From NCBI RefSeq assembly GCF_019703855.1, contig NZ_AP024086.1, forward strand, positions 3,802,501 through 3,866,500: a DNA stretch of 64,000 nt, in the 5' to 3' direction. Both the position numbers and the translations under genes were made by a program. Positions 6,759-15,893 of this stretch are shown piece by piece. The DNA comes from Desulfomarina profundi (GTDB lineage: Bacteria; Desulfobacterota; Desulfobulbia; Desulfobulbales; Desulfocapsaceae). Under the pieces are notes generated by a model that worked only from the letters and a program-made list of their open reading frames with translations, searched no databases and was not told the DNA's origin. The first letter of the stretch is position 1; each line of letters begins with the position of its first letter.

Positions 6759-6796
6759 CCACATCTCAAGCTGGACAGGGTTTCATGGGGAATCAG
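6759..6796 (+). repeat. 38-bp repeat family D, copy 1
   Basis: This block matches 23694-23731 at 33 of 38 positions without gaps. Its core is GGGTTTCATGGG. It covers the last codons and the stop of letB. The second copy lies upstream of the Cache gene. The role is unknown. Confidence 0.45.
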
Positions 6797-9482
6797 ATTT
6801 CTTTTTTTCTGTCATGAGGACAAGATCAGGATTCCAGTCAAGCCATTTTTTTTCGGCTTTATCATGGAGAGTGAAGCGTTCTCCGGGTTCAACAGGGCCT
6901 CCGTTTTCTTCATTTTCCGGTGTAGCCAGAGCGATTCCCCCTTTCAGGATCGACTGCAGGGATTCTGTGGCAACAGTGAGTCCGGAAAACAGTCCACCTT
7001 CAACTTTTATTCCACTGACGTTCCAGAATTTGGTGTTTTTCCGAACTATGGCCATATAGCGTGAGTCGATGGTTATAAATACCAGGACCTTTCGAAAAGA
7101 CGGGTCCAGCTCCGCACCGGTGACGTGGCCAACCTGCACCTGCCTGTAATACACCGGAGAACCAGTGTCCAGTGATCCCAGGTGGCGTGTTTCCAGGACA
7201 AGACCAAGGCCGGTGCTGTTGGCAATTTCTGTGTAAGGAGGGGAGTTCAGGGCCATAAAGGTTCGCTTGGGCGAGCCTGCTCCCGGCAGAAACGTAAGAA
7301 AAGGACCAAAGACCAGGCTCTTGACATTGCTGACTCCGGAAAAATCAATCTTCATCTGTTCCACCCAGAACCGGGTTTCACTGCGAAACAGTGGAGTATA
7401 CTTTTTATCCACCCTGATCCGGGCAATAATTGTTTTAAGATTGGCCGCCATTGACAATTTTGACACCTTGCCGATTGTCATATTTTTGTATTTAACCGGG
7501 GAGCCTTCGTCCAGGTCAAGGCTGTTTTCAAGGTGAACTGATAGTTCCAGATAGTCACTTTTCCGGGCTTCTTCAAGGTTTTTGTAGAGAACAAAGGGCT
7601 GCCTGGGCGCAGTTGTTCCCGGTTTGGAGATGCACCCCAGGCCACCGGAGAAAACCGACTGGAGTGAACCGGTTTGAACCGTGATACCTTCCAGGTCACC
7701 TGTGACCTCGATACCGCTTATATTGTAGAAGCGGGTCGATCCATTCACCAGGTTTCTGTATTGGTCTGCGACAATGCAGTCAATAAGAACCTTTTGTCGA
7801 TCTTTCGTCAGGTTGAATTGTTCTATCTGTCCAATTTTTACATTTTTATGAAGAATAGGAGCGCCCACTGAAAGGGAGCTGGCATTGTCCGCCATAATCT
7901 GGAAACGTCTGCCTTTTGGCTGTAGTTCAGGGACAAGTTTTCTGGCCTCTTCGAGGCTTGAGTAGAGAATAAATTTTTCACCTTCAGCTGGAGCAAAGTT
8001 CTTTTTCTTTTTCAGCTTGTCCGGGGTTGTAAAGCTTATTCCTCCATAGAGCAATCGGGTAAGAGGGCCTGTTTTCAATTTGATTCCGGAAACATCAGCT
8101 GCGAGCTCAATGCCCTCCTGCTTCCAGAAGATACTCTGTCGGCTGAGGAAATGAAGGTAGCGATCGTAGATGAAAATAGTTGTTTTTGCAGTTGTTCCCG
8201 ATCGGTCGAGGTCCACATCAATGATTTCTCCAACCACAATGTTGCGGAAATAAACTGGAGAATTCACGGACAGGGTTACCGGGTCCTTCGAGGTGAGAAG
8301 AAAGCTTTTACCTGGTCGAAGTGGTTTCTGTGGAGGTGGTTCCGGTAGAATTTCAAAGTCATTTTTAAAGGCACCTCCCCCGGGCTGAAAGGTGATGTGA
8401 GGGCCGGAAATAAGCAGGCGCAGGTTTTCAATACCTCCGGGACTGATTTTTGGTTTCACCAGCCAGAAAACGGTGTTTTCCCGTAGAATCAGTTCTGCTC
8501 TCGGGTCAAGGAGGATATGAGCGGTCACGCTCCGTTGTTCATCGTCATTGAACTGGATTTCCTTGACGAACCCTGCTTCCAGCCCCCGGTACATAATTTT
8601 GGTTGCCCCTTCAACTATATTTTCACCGGAGGCAAGTTTCAGGGTCATGGGCAGCCCATAATTAGCCGATTCATAGTCGGGATAAAGCGGGAAAATGTGG
8701 CCATTTCGGGCAGCAGGACTTTTCTTGAGCTGATCGGGGGTGTGGAGAAGAATACCTCCACGCAGGAGTGAGGCCAGGGATTCCACCTGAATTTTCAGAC
8801 TGGGCAGTTTACCGCTGATCTGGACACCACTGACATTGCAGAAACGGCTTTTTGTCCGGACAAGATGACTGTATTCAGGCTTGATGAAAAGATCAATGAG
8901 GATATTTTTGTCGCCTTCCAGTTCATATTTTTCCACATCACCAATTTCAATATTTCTGTAGTACACACCGGTTCCTGTCTGGATTGAACCGAGTTTCTCA
9001 GCACGGAGCCGGATATGCAGGCCGGGAGTATCACGGGAGACGGGGGGGCTGGATGAAAGGCCTTTGAATTCGCGCCTGGGATTTTTTGAGGAACCGACCT
9101 GGATTCCTATGTAACTGCCTGAAAGAATGGTATCCAGTCCCTGGATGGAGGAGGCGGACAGTTCCGGACGAACTACCCAGAAGAGGGTATCTTCTACCAG
9201 GTAGTCGATGGCCGGTTTTTCCATTTTGACAATGGCTTTGACCTGCTGGTTCCCAAGATCAGGCACTAGTTTTTTGACCATGCCGATTGGGATACCCTTG
9301 GCCATTACCCTTGTTTTACCGGGAGTGATACCCGTGGCATCATTGAAAGAGATAACAATTTCTATACCACGGTTCTGGTAGCTGGTATACAGCAGCCATC
9401 CGCAGAGGCAGAGTGCGAGAATGGGCAGGATCCAGACGGCTGAAATACCACGTTGCTTTTGAATAACAGGTTGTTCCGACAT
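6783..9482 (-). CDS. letB: Seven-MCE-domain lipid transport protein LetB/PqiB
   Basis: An 899-residue protein with one N-terminal membrane helix (about 12-32) followed by seven tandem MCE repeats, starting near residues 38, 155, 276, 395, 530, 655 and 770. Each repeat carries the MCE pattern of a G-x-P/V-x-x-x-x-I-x-G turn (for example GKTRVMAKGIPIG, GTGVYYRNIEIG, GSPVYYRQVQVG). E. coli LetB also has seven MCE domains and about 880 residues. There it forms a periplasm-spanning hydrophobic tunnel that moves lipids between inner and outer membranes. It lies 49 bases downstream of letA, the usual pairing. Confidence 0.93.
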   Translation of the reverse strand: MSEQPVIQKQRGISAVWILPILALCLCGWLLYTSYQNRGIEIVISFNDATGITPGKTRVMAKGIPIGMVKKLVPDLGNQQVKAIVKMEKPAIDYLVEDTLFWVVRPELSASSIQGLDTILSGSYIGIQVGSSKNPRREFKGLSSSPPVSRDTPGLHIRLRAEKLGSIQTGTGVYYRNIEIGDVEKYELEGDKNILIDLFIKPEYSHLVRTKSRFCNVSGVQISGKLPSLKIQVESLASLLRGGILLHTPDQLKKSPAARNGHIFPLYPDYESANYGLPMTLKLASGENIVEGATKIMYRGLEAGFVKEIQFNDDEQRSVTAHILLDPRAELILRENTVFWLVKPKISPGGIENLRLLISGPHITFQPGGGAFKNDFEILPEPPPQKPLRPGKSFLLTSKDPVTLSVNSPVYFRNIVVGEIIDVDLDRSGTTAKTTIFIYDRYLHFLSRQSIFWKQEGIELAADVSGIKLKTGPLTRLLYGGISFTTPDKLKKKKNFAPAEGEKFILYSSLEEARKLVPELQPKGRRFQIMADNASSLSVGAPILHKNVKIGQIEQFNLTKDRQKVLIDCIVADQYRNLVNGSTRFYNISGIEVTGDLEGITVQTGSLQSVFSGGLGCISKPGTTAPRQPFVLYKNLEEARKSDYLELSVHLENSLDLDEGSPVKYKNMTIGKVSKLSMAANLKTIIARIRVDKKYTPLFRSETRFWVEQMKIDFSGVSNVKSLVFGPFLTFLPGAGSPKRTFMALNSPPYTEIANSTGLGLVLETRHLGSLDTGSPVYYRQVQVGHVTGAELDPSFRKVLVFITIDSRYMAIVRKNTKFWNVSGIKVEGGLFSGLTVATESLQSILKGGIALATPENEENGGPVEPGERFTLHDKAEKKWLDWNPDLVLMTEKKKSDSP

Positions 9483-9531
9483 TGATTTTCCTGACTTGTT
9501 GATTTTTAATTACCTGCAATATTAGGCAGGA

Positions 9532-10860
9532 TCAGTCCTCTTTTTTCTTCGTGCACGAAAAACAGCGATCCCACATTATGCGAGGGTCAAAGGTAATCGC
9601 AGCCCCCATGGTTGCGGCGACGACAAGACAGAAATAAGTTGCGGCAGGAGCGGCCTGAACGGAGCTGAAAAATCCGAAATCAACCAGGGCTGATAACAGG
9701 GCGATTACAAAAATATCGAGCATGGACCAGCGGCCTATAAAAGCTATAAAATGAAACATTTTCGTTTTTTTTCTCAGGAATCTTCGGGAGCATGGACGTG
9801 TTGAAAGCAGGAGGATCAGGAGTCCCACGATTTTAAAAACGGGTACCAGGATACTGGCAGTGAAAATGATCATTCCAATAAACCATGAACCATTGTGAAA
9901 AAAATAAATGATTCCATCAAGGATGGTGGAACGGTCAGGGATACCGAAGAGGTCAACCCGCATGATCGGGAGAAGATTTGCCGGAACAAGGAAGAGGGCT
10001 GAAGTCAGCACCAGCGCCCAGGTCCGGGGGATGGACTGATTTTTGCGGCTGTGCAGCCTGTCTCCACATCGAGGACAGGTAACCAAGTGTGAGGGTGACA
10101 GCTTATGGCAGGTATGACAGAGTGCCAGACCGTTGCGGTTGGCGGATACCTGGGGTTCTTTGCAGAGAGTCAGGGGGGTTTCTCTGGTTCTGGAATAAAA
10201 CTGTTTTTTCTCTCCCCGCTCAATGGTCTGCCAGAATATTTCCCGGTCGATCATGGTCGTGATTGCCATACTGATAAGGACAAGGGCGGAGAAGCAGAAC
10301 AGACCGATATGGTACTGGATATCTGCGCTGTCTTTCATTTTGATCACGGTTATCATGACACCGAGTAGATAGACTTCAACCATTGCCCATTCTTCCAGTT
10401 TGATATAGGCTTTGAACGCCAGAGGGAGAAAAGAAGGGTAATTTTCGCGATACAGGTTAAAACTGACAGTAAAAATAAGAATGAGAAGAAGAGCAGGGAG
10501 AACAAGAGCGGAAAGGAGCACCATGGATGAGACGATGAAATAGTCGTTCTGGAAAAAAATAATAATGGAGTCCACTATACTTGCACTGTCATGGAATCCG
10601 AAACTTTCAAAGGTCATGAGTGGTAGAAAAATCGACGGAAAATAGAGGAGCAGCCCGGTGATGCTGAGGGCCAGCACCTTGAGGATGGAATGTGAGGATC
10701 GTTTTTTTATGGTTGTGCCACAACGTGGGCACAGGACAGTATGGCCGGGGGCCGGATCGATGGCAGGCAACAGCATGTCACAGCCGCTGCAGGCTGTTAT
10801 CTTCTCCAGTATGTCCGCATCAGGTTTCAAAAAACGCTCCTTTCTGCTGATATGCTTCAT
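9532..10860 (-). CDS. letA: LetA/PqiA-type membrane partner
   Basis: A 442-residue inner-membrane protein made of two homologous PqiA halves. Each half opens with a four-cysteine zinc ribbon (CSGCDMLLP with CPRCGT at about 24-48; CHTCHKL with CPRCGDR in the middle) and continues with four membrane helices. The E/GxWSM(L/V)D(I/V)F-type signature is visible near the end of each half (EEWAMVEVYLLG, GRWSMLDIFVIAL). In E. coli LetA works with the MCE protein LetB in lipid trafficking. It starts 50 bases from the divergent prmA gene. Confidence 0.92.
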   Translation of the reverse strand: MKHISRKERFLKPDADILEKITACSGCDMLLPAIDPAPGHTVLCPRCGTTIKKRSSHSILKVLALSITGLLLYFPSIFLPLMTFESFGFHDSASIVDSIIIFFQNDYFIVSSMVLLSALVLPALLLILIFTVSFNLYRENYPSFLPLAFKAYIKLEEWAMVEVYLLGVMITVIKMKDSADIQYHIGLFCFSALVLISMAITTMIDREIFWQTIERGEKKQFYSRTRETPLTLCKEPQVSANRNGLALCHTCHKLSPSHLVTCPRCGDRLHSRKNQSIPRTWALVLTSALFLVPANLLPIMRVDLFGIPDRSTILDGIIYFFHNGSWFIGMIIFTASILVPVFKIVGLLILLLSTRPCSRRFLRKKTKMFHFIAFIGRWSMLDIFVIALLSALVDFGFFSSVQAAPAATYFCLVVAATMGAAITFDPRIMWDRCFSCTKKKED

Positions 10861-10911
10861 AACATAACCTTGATTTTCAGTGAACCTGTAAATGATACCA
10901 TTGGAAAAACA

Positions 10912-11822
10912 ATGATAAAAGTAAAAAAAAGATGGTTGAAACTTACCATTAAAACCAATCCGGTGCTTGTGGAATCCGTTGAGGATTTTCTTCTTGGTTT
11001 TCCCGGCATGGGTGTGGAAAGTGGTGCTGAAGGCGAAAAGGGGTTCGGCACTGTTATTGCCTACCTGGAGACCCCCGACCCCAATGTTGATGAAGTGAGG
11101 ATTCTCCTTGAGCGTGTTTCCCGCTATCTTCCAGAGCTTGCCAATGTGTTTGATGTCCCTGCCCCCGTATCAGCTGGACCATGATTGAGGAGGAAGACTG
11201 GGGCAGGAACTGGAAGGAACATTTTAAACCCTTTGCCATTCTTCCGGGGCTTGTGATTGCGCCGAGCTGGGAAAAATACAGGCCTGCGGCCGGAGAACAG
11301 GTGATTGAGATAGATCCAGGCATGGCTTTTGGGACCGGTCATCATGAAACTACGGCGATAGCCCTGGAGCTGGTGCGGGAGGGTCTCAAAAACAAGGAGA
11401 AAGACCTTACTCTGCTGGATGTGGGAACCGGCACGGGAATTCTCAGTATGGCTGCCGTGTTGTTTGGCTGTGAAAGGGTTCTGGGTATCGATAATGACCC
11501 TGACGCGGTGTCAGTGGCCCGGGAAAATGTTTTTGCTAACAGGATGATGGGGAAAATTGAAATTTCGGACCTTCCGCCCGCCGGATTGACTGATACATAT
11601 TATCTGGTTGTTGCCAATATCGTGCATGATGTTCTTGTGGACCTGGCGGATGATCTGGTACGGTTGACTTCAGCGGACGGACGCCTTGTACTTTCAGGTC
11701 TTCAGGTGGGCAGGCAACTTAATAATATTCGTATGATCCTGGAGAATAAGGGGATGTACTGTGAGCAGGAAGTGGTGAAGGGGGAATGGGGTGGACTGAT
11801 GCTGAAGAACGGTACGGGATAA
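10912..11822 (+). CDS. prmA: Ribosomal protein L11 methyltransferase, frameshifted
   Basis: The expected single PrmA chain appears as two ORFs, 10912-11184 (N-terminal L11-binding domain) and 11181-11822 (methyltransferase domain), in different frames. Adding one C to the C5 run at 11162-11166 joins them as PAPRISWTMIEEEDWGRNWK, which fits the PrmA linker. The corrected protein is about 303 residues. The catalytic domain has AFGTGHHETT, the SAM motif LLDVGTGTGILS and the substrate-site N-I motif VVANIVHDVL. The alternative is two genuine proteins coupled by the ATGA overlap. I favour a one-base deletion or consensus error. Confidence 0.85.
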
Positions 11823-11836
11823 CCCGTATTTTTCGA

Positions 11837-12208
11837 TTACTGTCCGGTTCGCAGGGGAGTGATCTGGTAATCGGTGTCAAATATAATGGCGATACCATCA
11901 TCCTCCTTGCGGATGACAACACCGGTGGCGGTGACCCATATATATTTTTTCTTATTTTTGTTAAGTTGTTTTAATGTTTCCATGGAGAGGATGAATTTCA
12001 ACTTTTTCAGGTCGTCGTACTGCAGTTGAAATTCAATCTGTACTTTGGCAGCCATGTCAAAGGGATGGGCGGTTTTCAGAAAGGCACCCCCGGGACTGAT
12101 ATTTGCCGCAACAGTTTCAACGACGGTTGACTCTTCAGTATGTCGGCAAGACATTCTGGCCTTGAGGTTCAGGGAAAAACGTTCCTGCTCGCGTTTGTCG
12201 GTAACCAT
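11837..12208 (-). CDS. PilZ-domain protein
   Basis: A 123-residue single-domain protein with the cyclic-di-GMP binding marks of PilZ: an arginine-rich start (REQERFSLNLKARM, an RxxxR-type motif) and ANISPGGAFLKT, equivalent to (D/N)xSxxG. It probably acts as a small c-di-GMP receptor. The window also encodes a GGDEF-EAL enzyme at 41.9-46.4 kb, but no direct link is visible. Confidence 0.82.
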   Translation of the reverse strand: MVTDKREQERFSLNLKARMSCRHTEESTVVETVAANISPGGAFLKTAHPFDMAAKVQIEFQLQYDDLKKLKFILSMETLKQLNKNKKKYIWVTATGVVIRKEDDGIAIIFDTDYQITPLRTGQ

Positions 12209-12297
12209 AGATTTTTCTGTGTTTAGGCTGTAAAAAAAGGAGTTTTATCCATTTGTACGGTAACATGGAAACGTTGTCAATTTGAATTTGGGGTACG

Positions 12298-13047
12298 ATG
12301 CATCGATTTTTATTTGATCCTGCCGATGAAAGCGGGAAAGAGTTTTTTCTTTCTGAAGAAGAATCCCGCCATATTGTCAAGGTGTTGCGGTTGAAACCTT
12401 CAACAATGGTGGAGTTGTTTGATGGTCGAGGTTCGGTGTACAGGGGCGAGATTCTGGAACTGGGGAGGCGGGTCAGGGTTCGATGCGGCCCCATACTGCC
12501 GCCGCTCGACAGTCAGCGGGTGGAAAAACCTGTGTGGGTAGCCCAGGGAGTGTTGAAGGGCAGGAAAATGGATACCCTGGTGCAGAAGTGTACTGAGCTT
12601 GGTGCCGGTCATATTATTCCCGTGGCAAGTGCACGCAGCCAGGGCAGAGCCGATACAAAACAGGATAACAAGCGGAGGCAGAGGTGGCAGCGAATTTCTC
12701 TTGCCGCCTGTAAACAATGTAAACGCGCTGCAGTTCCGCTCGTGGAGAAAACGCTCTCTTTTTCCGAAATGGTGCGGCTGGTTGAAACTGAAGGGAATCG
12801 AGATCAGTTGAAACTCCTCTTCTGGGAGGAGGAAAAGGAGAGGGGCCTGAAAGATCTGCAAAACCTGGAGCAGGCGGGATCTGTTGTTATTTTTCTCGGA
12901 CCTGAAGGTGGAATCAGCGAGGAGGAGGTAGCTCTGGCACGGGAACGGGGCTGGCTGACCGTTGGGCTTGGCTGCCGGATTCTGAGAGCGGAAACGGCCA
13001 CCCTGGCAGCACTCTCCATTATTCAGCATTATCTTGGAAATATGTAA
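12298..13047 (+). CDS. rsmE: 16S rRNA (uracil1498-N3)-methyltransferase
   Basis: A 249-residue SPOUT-fold enzyme. The N-terminal PUA-like domain begins MHRFLFDPADESGKEFFLSEEESRHIVKVLR. The C-terminal knot shows the RsmE signatures QKCTELGAGHIIPVASARSQ, VIFLGPEGGISEEEV and LGCRILRAETA. It methylates U1498 of 16S rRNA. It is followed three bases later by selU, so the two are probably cotranscribed. Confidence 0.95.
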   Translation: MHRFLFDPADESGKEFFLSEEESRHIVKVLRLKPSTMVELFDGRGSVYRGEILELGRRVRVRCGPILPPLDSQRVEKPVWVAQGVLKGRKMDTLVQKCTELGAGHIIPVASARSQGRADTKQDNKRRQRWQRISLAACKQCKRAAVPLVEKTLSFSEMVRLVETEGNRDQLKLLFWEEEKERGLKDLQNLEQAGSVVIFLGPEGGISEEEVALARERGWLTVGLGCRILRAETATLAALSIIQHYLGNM

Positions 13048-13050
13048 CAG

Positions 13051-14094
13051 ATGGCAGATTTAAAGAAAAATTTTCAGGAGGCAATTCTTGCTCCTTCCAG
13101 GCCGGTTTCACTGGACTTTGCCAGAAACAAAGGGTTTCGGATTATTGACGTTCGTTCTCCGGGAGAGTTTCAACAGGGAACGATTCCGGGAGCGGTGAAT
13201 ATTCCGCTTTTTGATGATGATGAGCGGGGTGTTATCGGTACCCTGTATCGTCATGCCGGCCATGGTGAGGCTGTTTCAAAGGGATTTGAGCTGGTGGAGA
13301 GTAATCTTGCCACCCTGGTTGAGTCCTTTCAGCCCTACAGGGGAGAGACAATTGTCATTTTCTGTGCACGGGGCGGTATGCGCTCACGATCAGTGGTCAA
13401 TCTTCTGGAACGGTATGGGTATTCGGTGTTTCAACTGGAAGGGGGGTATAAAAAATATCGTCATGAAATACTGGCACGCCTGGAGAGCTTTGCGCCAAAG
13501 CTGATCGTTCTCCATGGCCTGACCGGTTGTGGCAAGACCAGAATCCTCCAGGAGCTGGACAACAGTATCGACCTGGAAGATCTTGCCCGTCACCGTTCTT
13601 CACTTTTCGGAGCGATTGACCGGGAACCACGGAACCAGCGGGCGTTTGAAAGCCACCTGGTGCAGGCCCTTGAATCCCTTGGTCCCGAACCGTATTTTAT
13701 TGAAGGAGAGAGTCGGAAAATAGGGCGGGTTTTTATCCCGGGCCCCCTTGCCATGGCCATGAAGCACGGAGTATTAGTCCTGGTAAAATGCTCACTTGAA
13801 ACCCGGGTCAAAAGAATTATTGCAGATTATCCGGTTGAAGACGAAAAAACACTGGAGCAGATAGAAACAATTCTCAACTCCCTGCGACAGAAGATGGGGA
13901 ACCAGGCTGTTAATACGATGTGTTCAAACCTCAGGCAGGGGCGCCTTGAAGAGCTGGTTCGGCAATTGCTGGTTGATTATTATGACAGACGGTACGGAAA
14001 CTGCATGAGTGACTACAGCTATTCACTTGAAATTTCATCAGAAAATATTTCACAGGCGGCCCGCCGCCTGCAGGAATTTCGCATTTTCAGGTGA
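13051..14094 (+). CDS. selU: tRNA 2-selenouridine synthase
   Basis: A 347-residue SelU/MnmH/YbbB protein. The N-terminal rhodanese domain has the catalytic Cys105 in FCARGGMRS. The C-terminal part has a P-loop GLTGCGKT at about 156-163 and the family motifs AIDREPRNQRAFES and IEGESRKIG. It geranylates and then selenates 2-thiouridine at the wobble position of tRNA Lys/Glu/Gln using selenophosphate. Its presence shows that the cell makes selenophosphate, which supports reading the three UGA codons in this window as selenocysteine. Confidence 0.94.
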   Translation: MADLKKNFQEAILAPSRPVSLDFARNKGFRIIDVRSPGEFQQGTIPGAVNIPLFDDDERGVIGTLYRHAGHGEAVSKGFELVESNLATLVESFQPYRGETIVIFCARGGMRSRSVVNLLERYGYSVFQLEGGYKKYRHEILARLESFAPKLIVLHGLTGCGKTRILQELDNSIDLEDLARHRSSLFGAIDREPRNQRAFESHLVQALESLGPEPYFIEGESRKIGRVFIPGPLAMAMKHGVLVLVKCSLETRVKRIIADYPVEDEKTLEQIETILNSLRQKMGNQAVNTMCSNLRQGRLEELVRQLLVDYYDRRYGNCMSDYSYSLEISSENISQAARRLQEFRIFR

Positions 14095-14143
14095 TCCGAT
14101 TGCGGCATAAAAACCCTTCACTATGGAATTTTCAGATAAATGA

Positions 14144-14779
14144 TCAGGTTTTGCGAACCGGGTAGCGGATCAGAGTGACATAACGTTCCGGTTTACAGAA
14201 AGGGGTTCCCGGACTCCGCAGGTAGACCTCTTCATGGGGGCCGGAGATTTCGTAACCCTTCTCCGTGATATATTTTTTCAGCCTGTTCACTGTTGGTGCT
14301 TCATTTTCATAAGGGCCAAGATGGAGGATTTCCGCCATTTTTCCATAGTGCCGGTGATCAATTACGGCACTCAGTGTATCATGTTTGAGTTTTGGCAGCT
14401 CAGTAACGGCAGATGGCAGGGGAATTGCCGCTTCTCCCCGCCAGATCATGTTGGCAAAGACATGCTGACGTTTTTCGGCAGGCATATCAAAGTCCAGAGC
14501 ATTTTCATAGCGCGCTGAAGTGGGTGGAATTTTCCAGGGGATTTTAACTACTCCCTTCAATTTAAAATAATTTTTCATCAGAAAGCCGAAAACACCTTTT
14601 AACTCATCAGTGGTTGCCGTAAAGGGGACGACCAGGACCGTGGTGTCGCCAGGAGTCGTTACCCGTGGATTGCGCAGATGCTGATAACCGGAGAGGTCGG
14701 GTCCCTTGATCAGCAGAAAGAGAAAGATTCCACCACAGGCCAAAAGTGCTGCAAGTACGATCAGGACAAATTGTATCAT
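14144..14779 (-). CDS. Membrane-anchored GyrI-like (SOUL-type) effector-binding protein
   Basis: A 211-residue protein with one N-terminal membrane helix (MIQFVLIVLAALLACGGIFLF) and a GyrI-like small-molecule-binding domain. The diagnostic end is ILHLGPYENEAPTVNRLKKY, then EKGYEISGPHEEVYL and the closing Tyr-x-x-x-(I/L)-R-Y-P. Such domains bind hydrophobic ligands or act as inhibitors of enzymes such as gyrase. The exact role is unknown. It is upstream-adjacent to a WYL regulator on the same strand. Confidence 0.72.
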   Translation of the reverse strand: MIQFVLIVLAALLACGGIFLFLLIKGPDLSGYQHLRNPRVTTPGDTTVLVVPFTATTDELKGVFGFLMKNYFKLKGVVKIPWKIPPTSARYENALDFDMPAEKRQHVFANMIWRGEAAIPLPSAVTELPKLKHDTLSAVIDHRHYGKMAEILHLGPYENEAPTVNRLKKYITEKGYEISGPHEEVYLRSPGTPFCKPERYVTLIRYPVRKT

Positions 14780-14839
14780 TGCTGTTCTCCTTTGATTGAA
14801 TTTGACCTTATCTTACCCGGTTGGTATGACACCCGTATG

Positions 14840-15769
14840 TCATGTTTGATAAAGTTTTTCTATTTTTCTGGCTTTTTCCTGTAACTGGACCCGCATTTCT
14901 GCCGGTTCAATGAGTTCTGCCTTATTCCCCAGGCTCAATAACCAGGAGAGAACCCAGTCATTGTCCGGTACCTCGAAGTGGGCGAGTATATCGCCGTTTT
15001 CCTGGTATTTGAGAAAAGATTCCTCAAAATAATCCTCGATAGTATGCCGTATCTCCGCCGAAAATTTGACCTTCAGTTTGATCATCCGCGTATTGCCGGT
15101 ACACTGGTGGTCATAATGTTGGTATTGGCCGGGTCTGCGGTTGAATTTTATTCCAGTCAGGGTCAGTTCCGTCATTCTTGTCAGGCGAAACAGTCTGAAA
15201 TCATTTCGGAGCCTGCAATAAGCAAAAAGATACCAGGCTGTACTTTTAAAAATCAAGGTCATCGGTTCAACGGTTCTTCGGGACCTGGCGCCGTTTCCAT
15301 CACGATAGGAGAATTCAATGAGAAAACGGTCACCTATGGCACCTTGAAGAAGTTCTATTTTCTCTTCCTGGTGACGAATCCCCCATGGCATGATATCTAT
15401 GACGAGGCTACTGATCTGTTTTTGGACTTCACCCTGCCTGTCTGCAGGGATAAGGGCGTGCAGTTTTTCAATGGAACGGTCTACCTGACGGTTCTGGAAG
15501 GTGGCGTTGACCCCTTTCAGTATTGAAAGCATGGAAACCATATCATCAAGGGTCAAAACCTGGCGGTCCAGTCTGTAGCCTTCGACTATACCAACACCAC
15601 CTTTATTTCCCTGGTGGGTGACCACCGGAATACCTGCCCTGTTAATGGCATCGATATCACGGTAGATTGTCCGGGTGGAAACTTCGAAGTAATCGGCAAG
15701 TTCTCTGGCTTGGACTCTGTCCCTGTTCAGCAGCATGATAACAATGGATAGCAGGCGGTCTATTTTCAC
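14840..15769 (-). CDS. HTH-WYL transcriptional regulator
   Basis: A 309-residue YafY-type regulator with an N-terminal HTH_11 (LLSIVIMLLNRDRVQARELADYFEVSTRTIYRDIDAINRAGIPV) and a WYL ligand-sensing domain. The WYL region carries FLIEFSYRDGNG, TLIFKSTAWYLFAYCRLRNDFRLFRLTRM and a C-terminal WCX extension. WYL domains sense nucleic acid or small ligands. Its targets are unknown; the neighbouring GyrI-like gene downstream on the same strand is a candidate. Confidence 0.88.
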   Translation of the reverse strand: MKIDRLLSIVIMLLNRDRVQARELADYFEVSTRTIYRDIDAINRAGIPVVTHQGNKGGVGIVEGYRLDRQVLTLDDMVSMLSILKGVNATFQNRQVDRSIEKLHALIPADRQGEVQKQISSLVIDIMPWGIRHQEEKIELLQGAIGDRFLIEFSYRDGNGARSRRTVEPMTLIFKSTAWYLFAYCRLRNDFRLFRLTRMTELTLTGIKFNRRPGQYQHYDHQCTGNTRMIKLKVKFSAEIRHTIEDYFEESFLKYQENGDILAHFEVPDNDWVLSWLLSLGNKAELIEPAEMRVQLQEKARKIEKLYQT

Positions 15770-15893
15770 TGTAGATCAATTCTCCCGGGGATAGTCCGGT
15801 TTCTCATCGGTCCAGATTGTGTCATGAGAAATGCGGGTGAGGGTTATGAGCATATTTTATCATTTTGAAACTTAATAGTACTCAGATAACACC

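Noticed and set aside
11181-11822. Separate short methyltransferase gene with its own ATG
   Set aside because: One inserted C upstream rebuilds a normal PrmA, so I treat it as the C-terminal part of prmA.
12400-13029. Minus-strand ORF of 209 codons opposite rsmE
   Set aside because: It fully overlaps rsmE, whose motifs are unambiguous, and its translation resembles no family.
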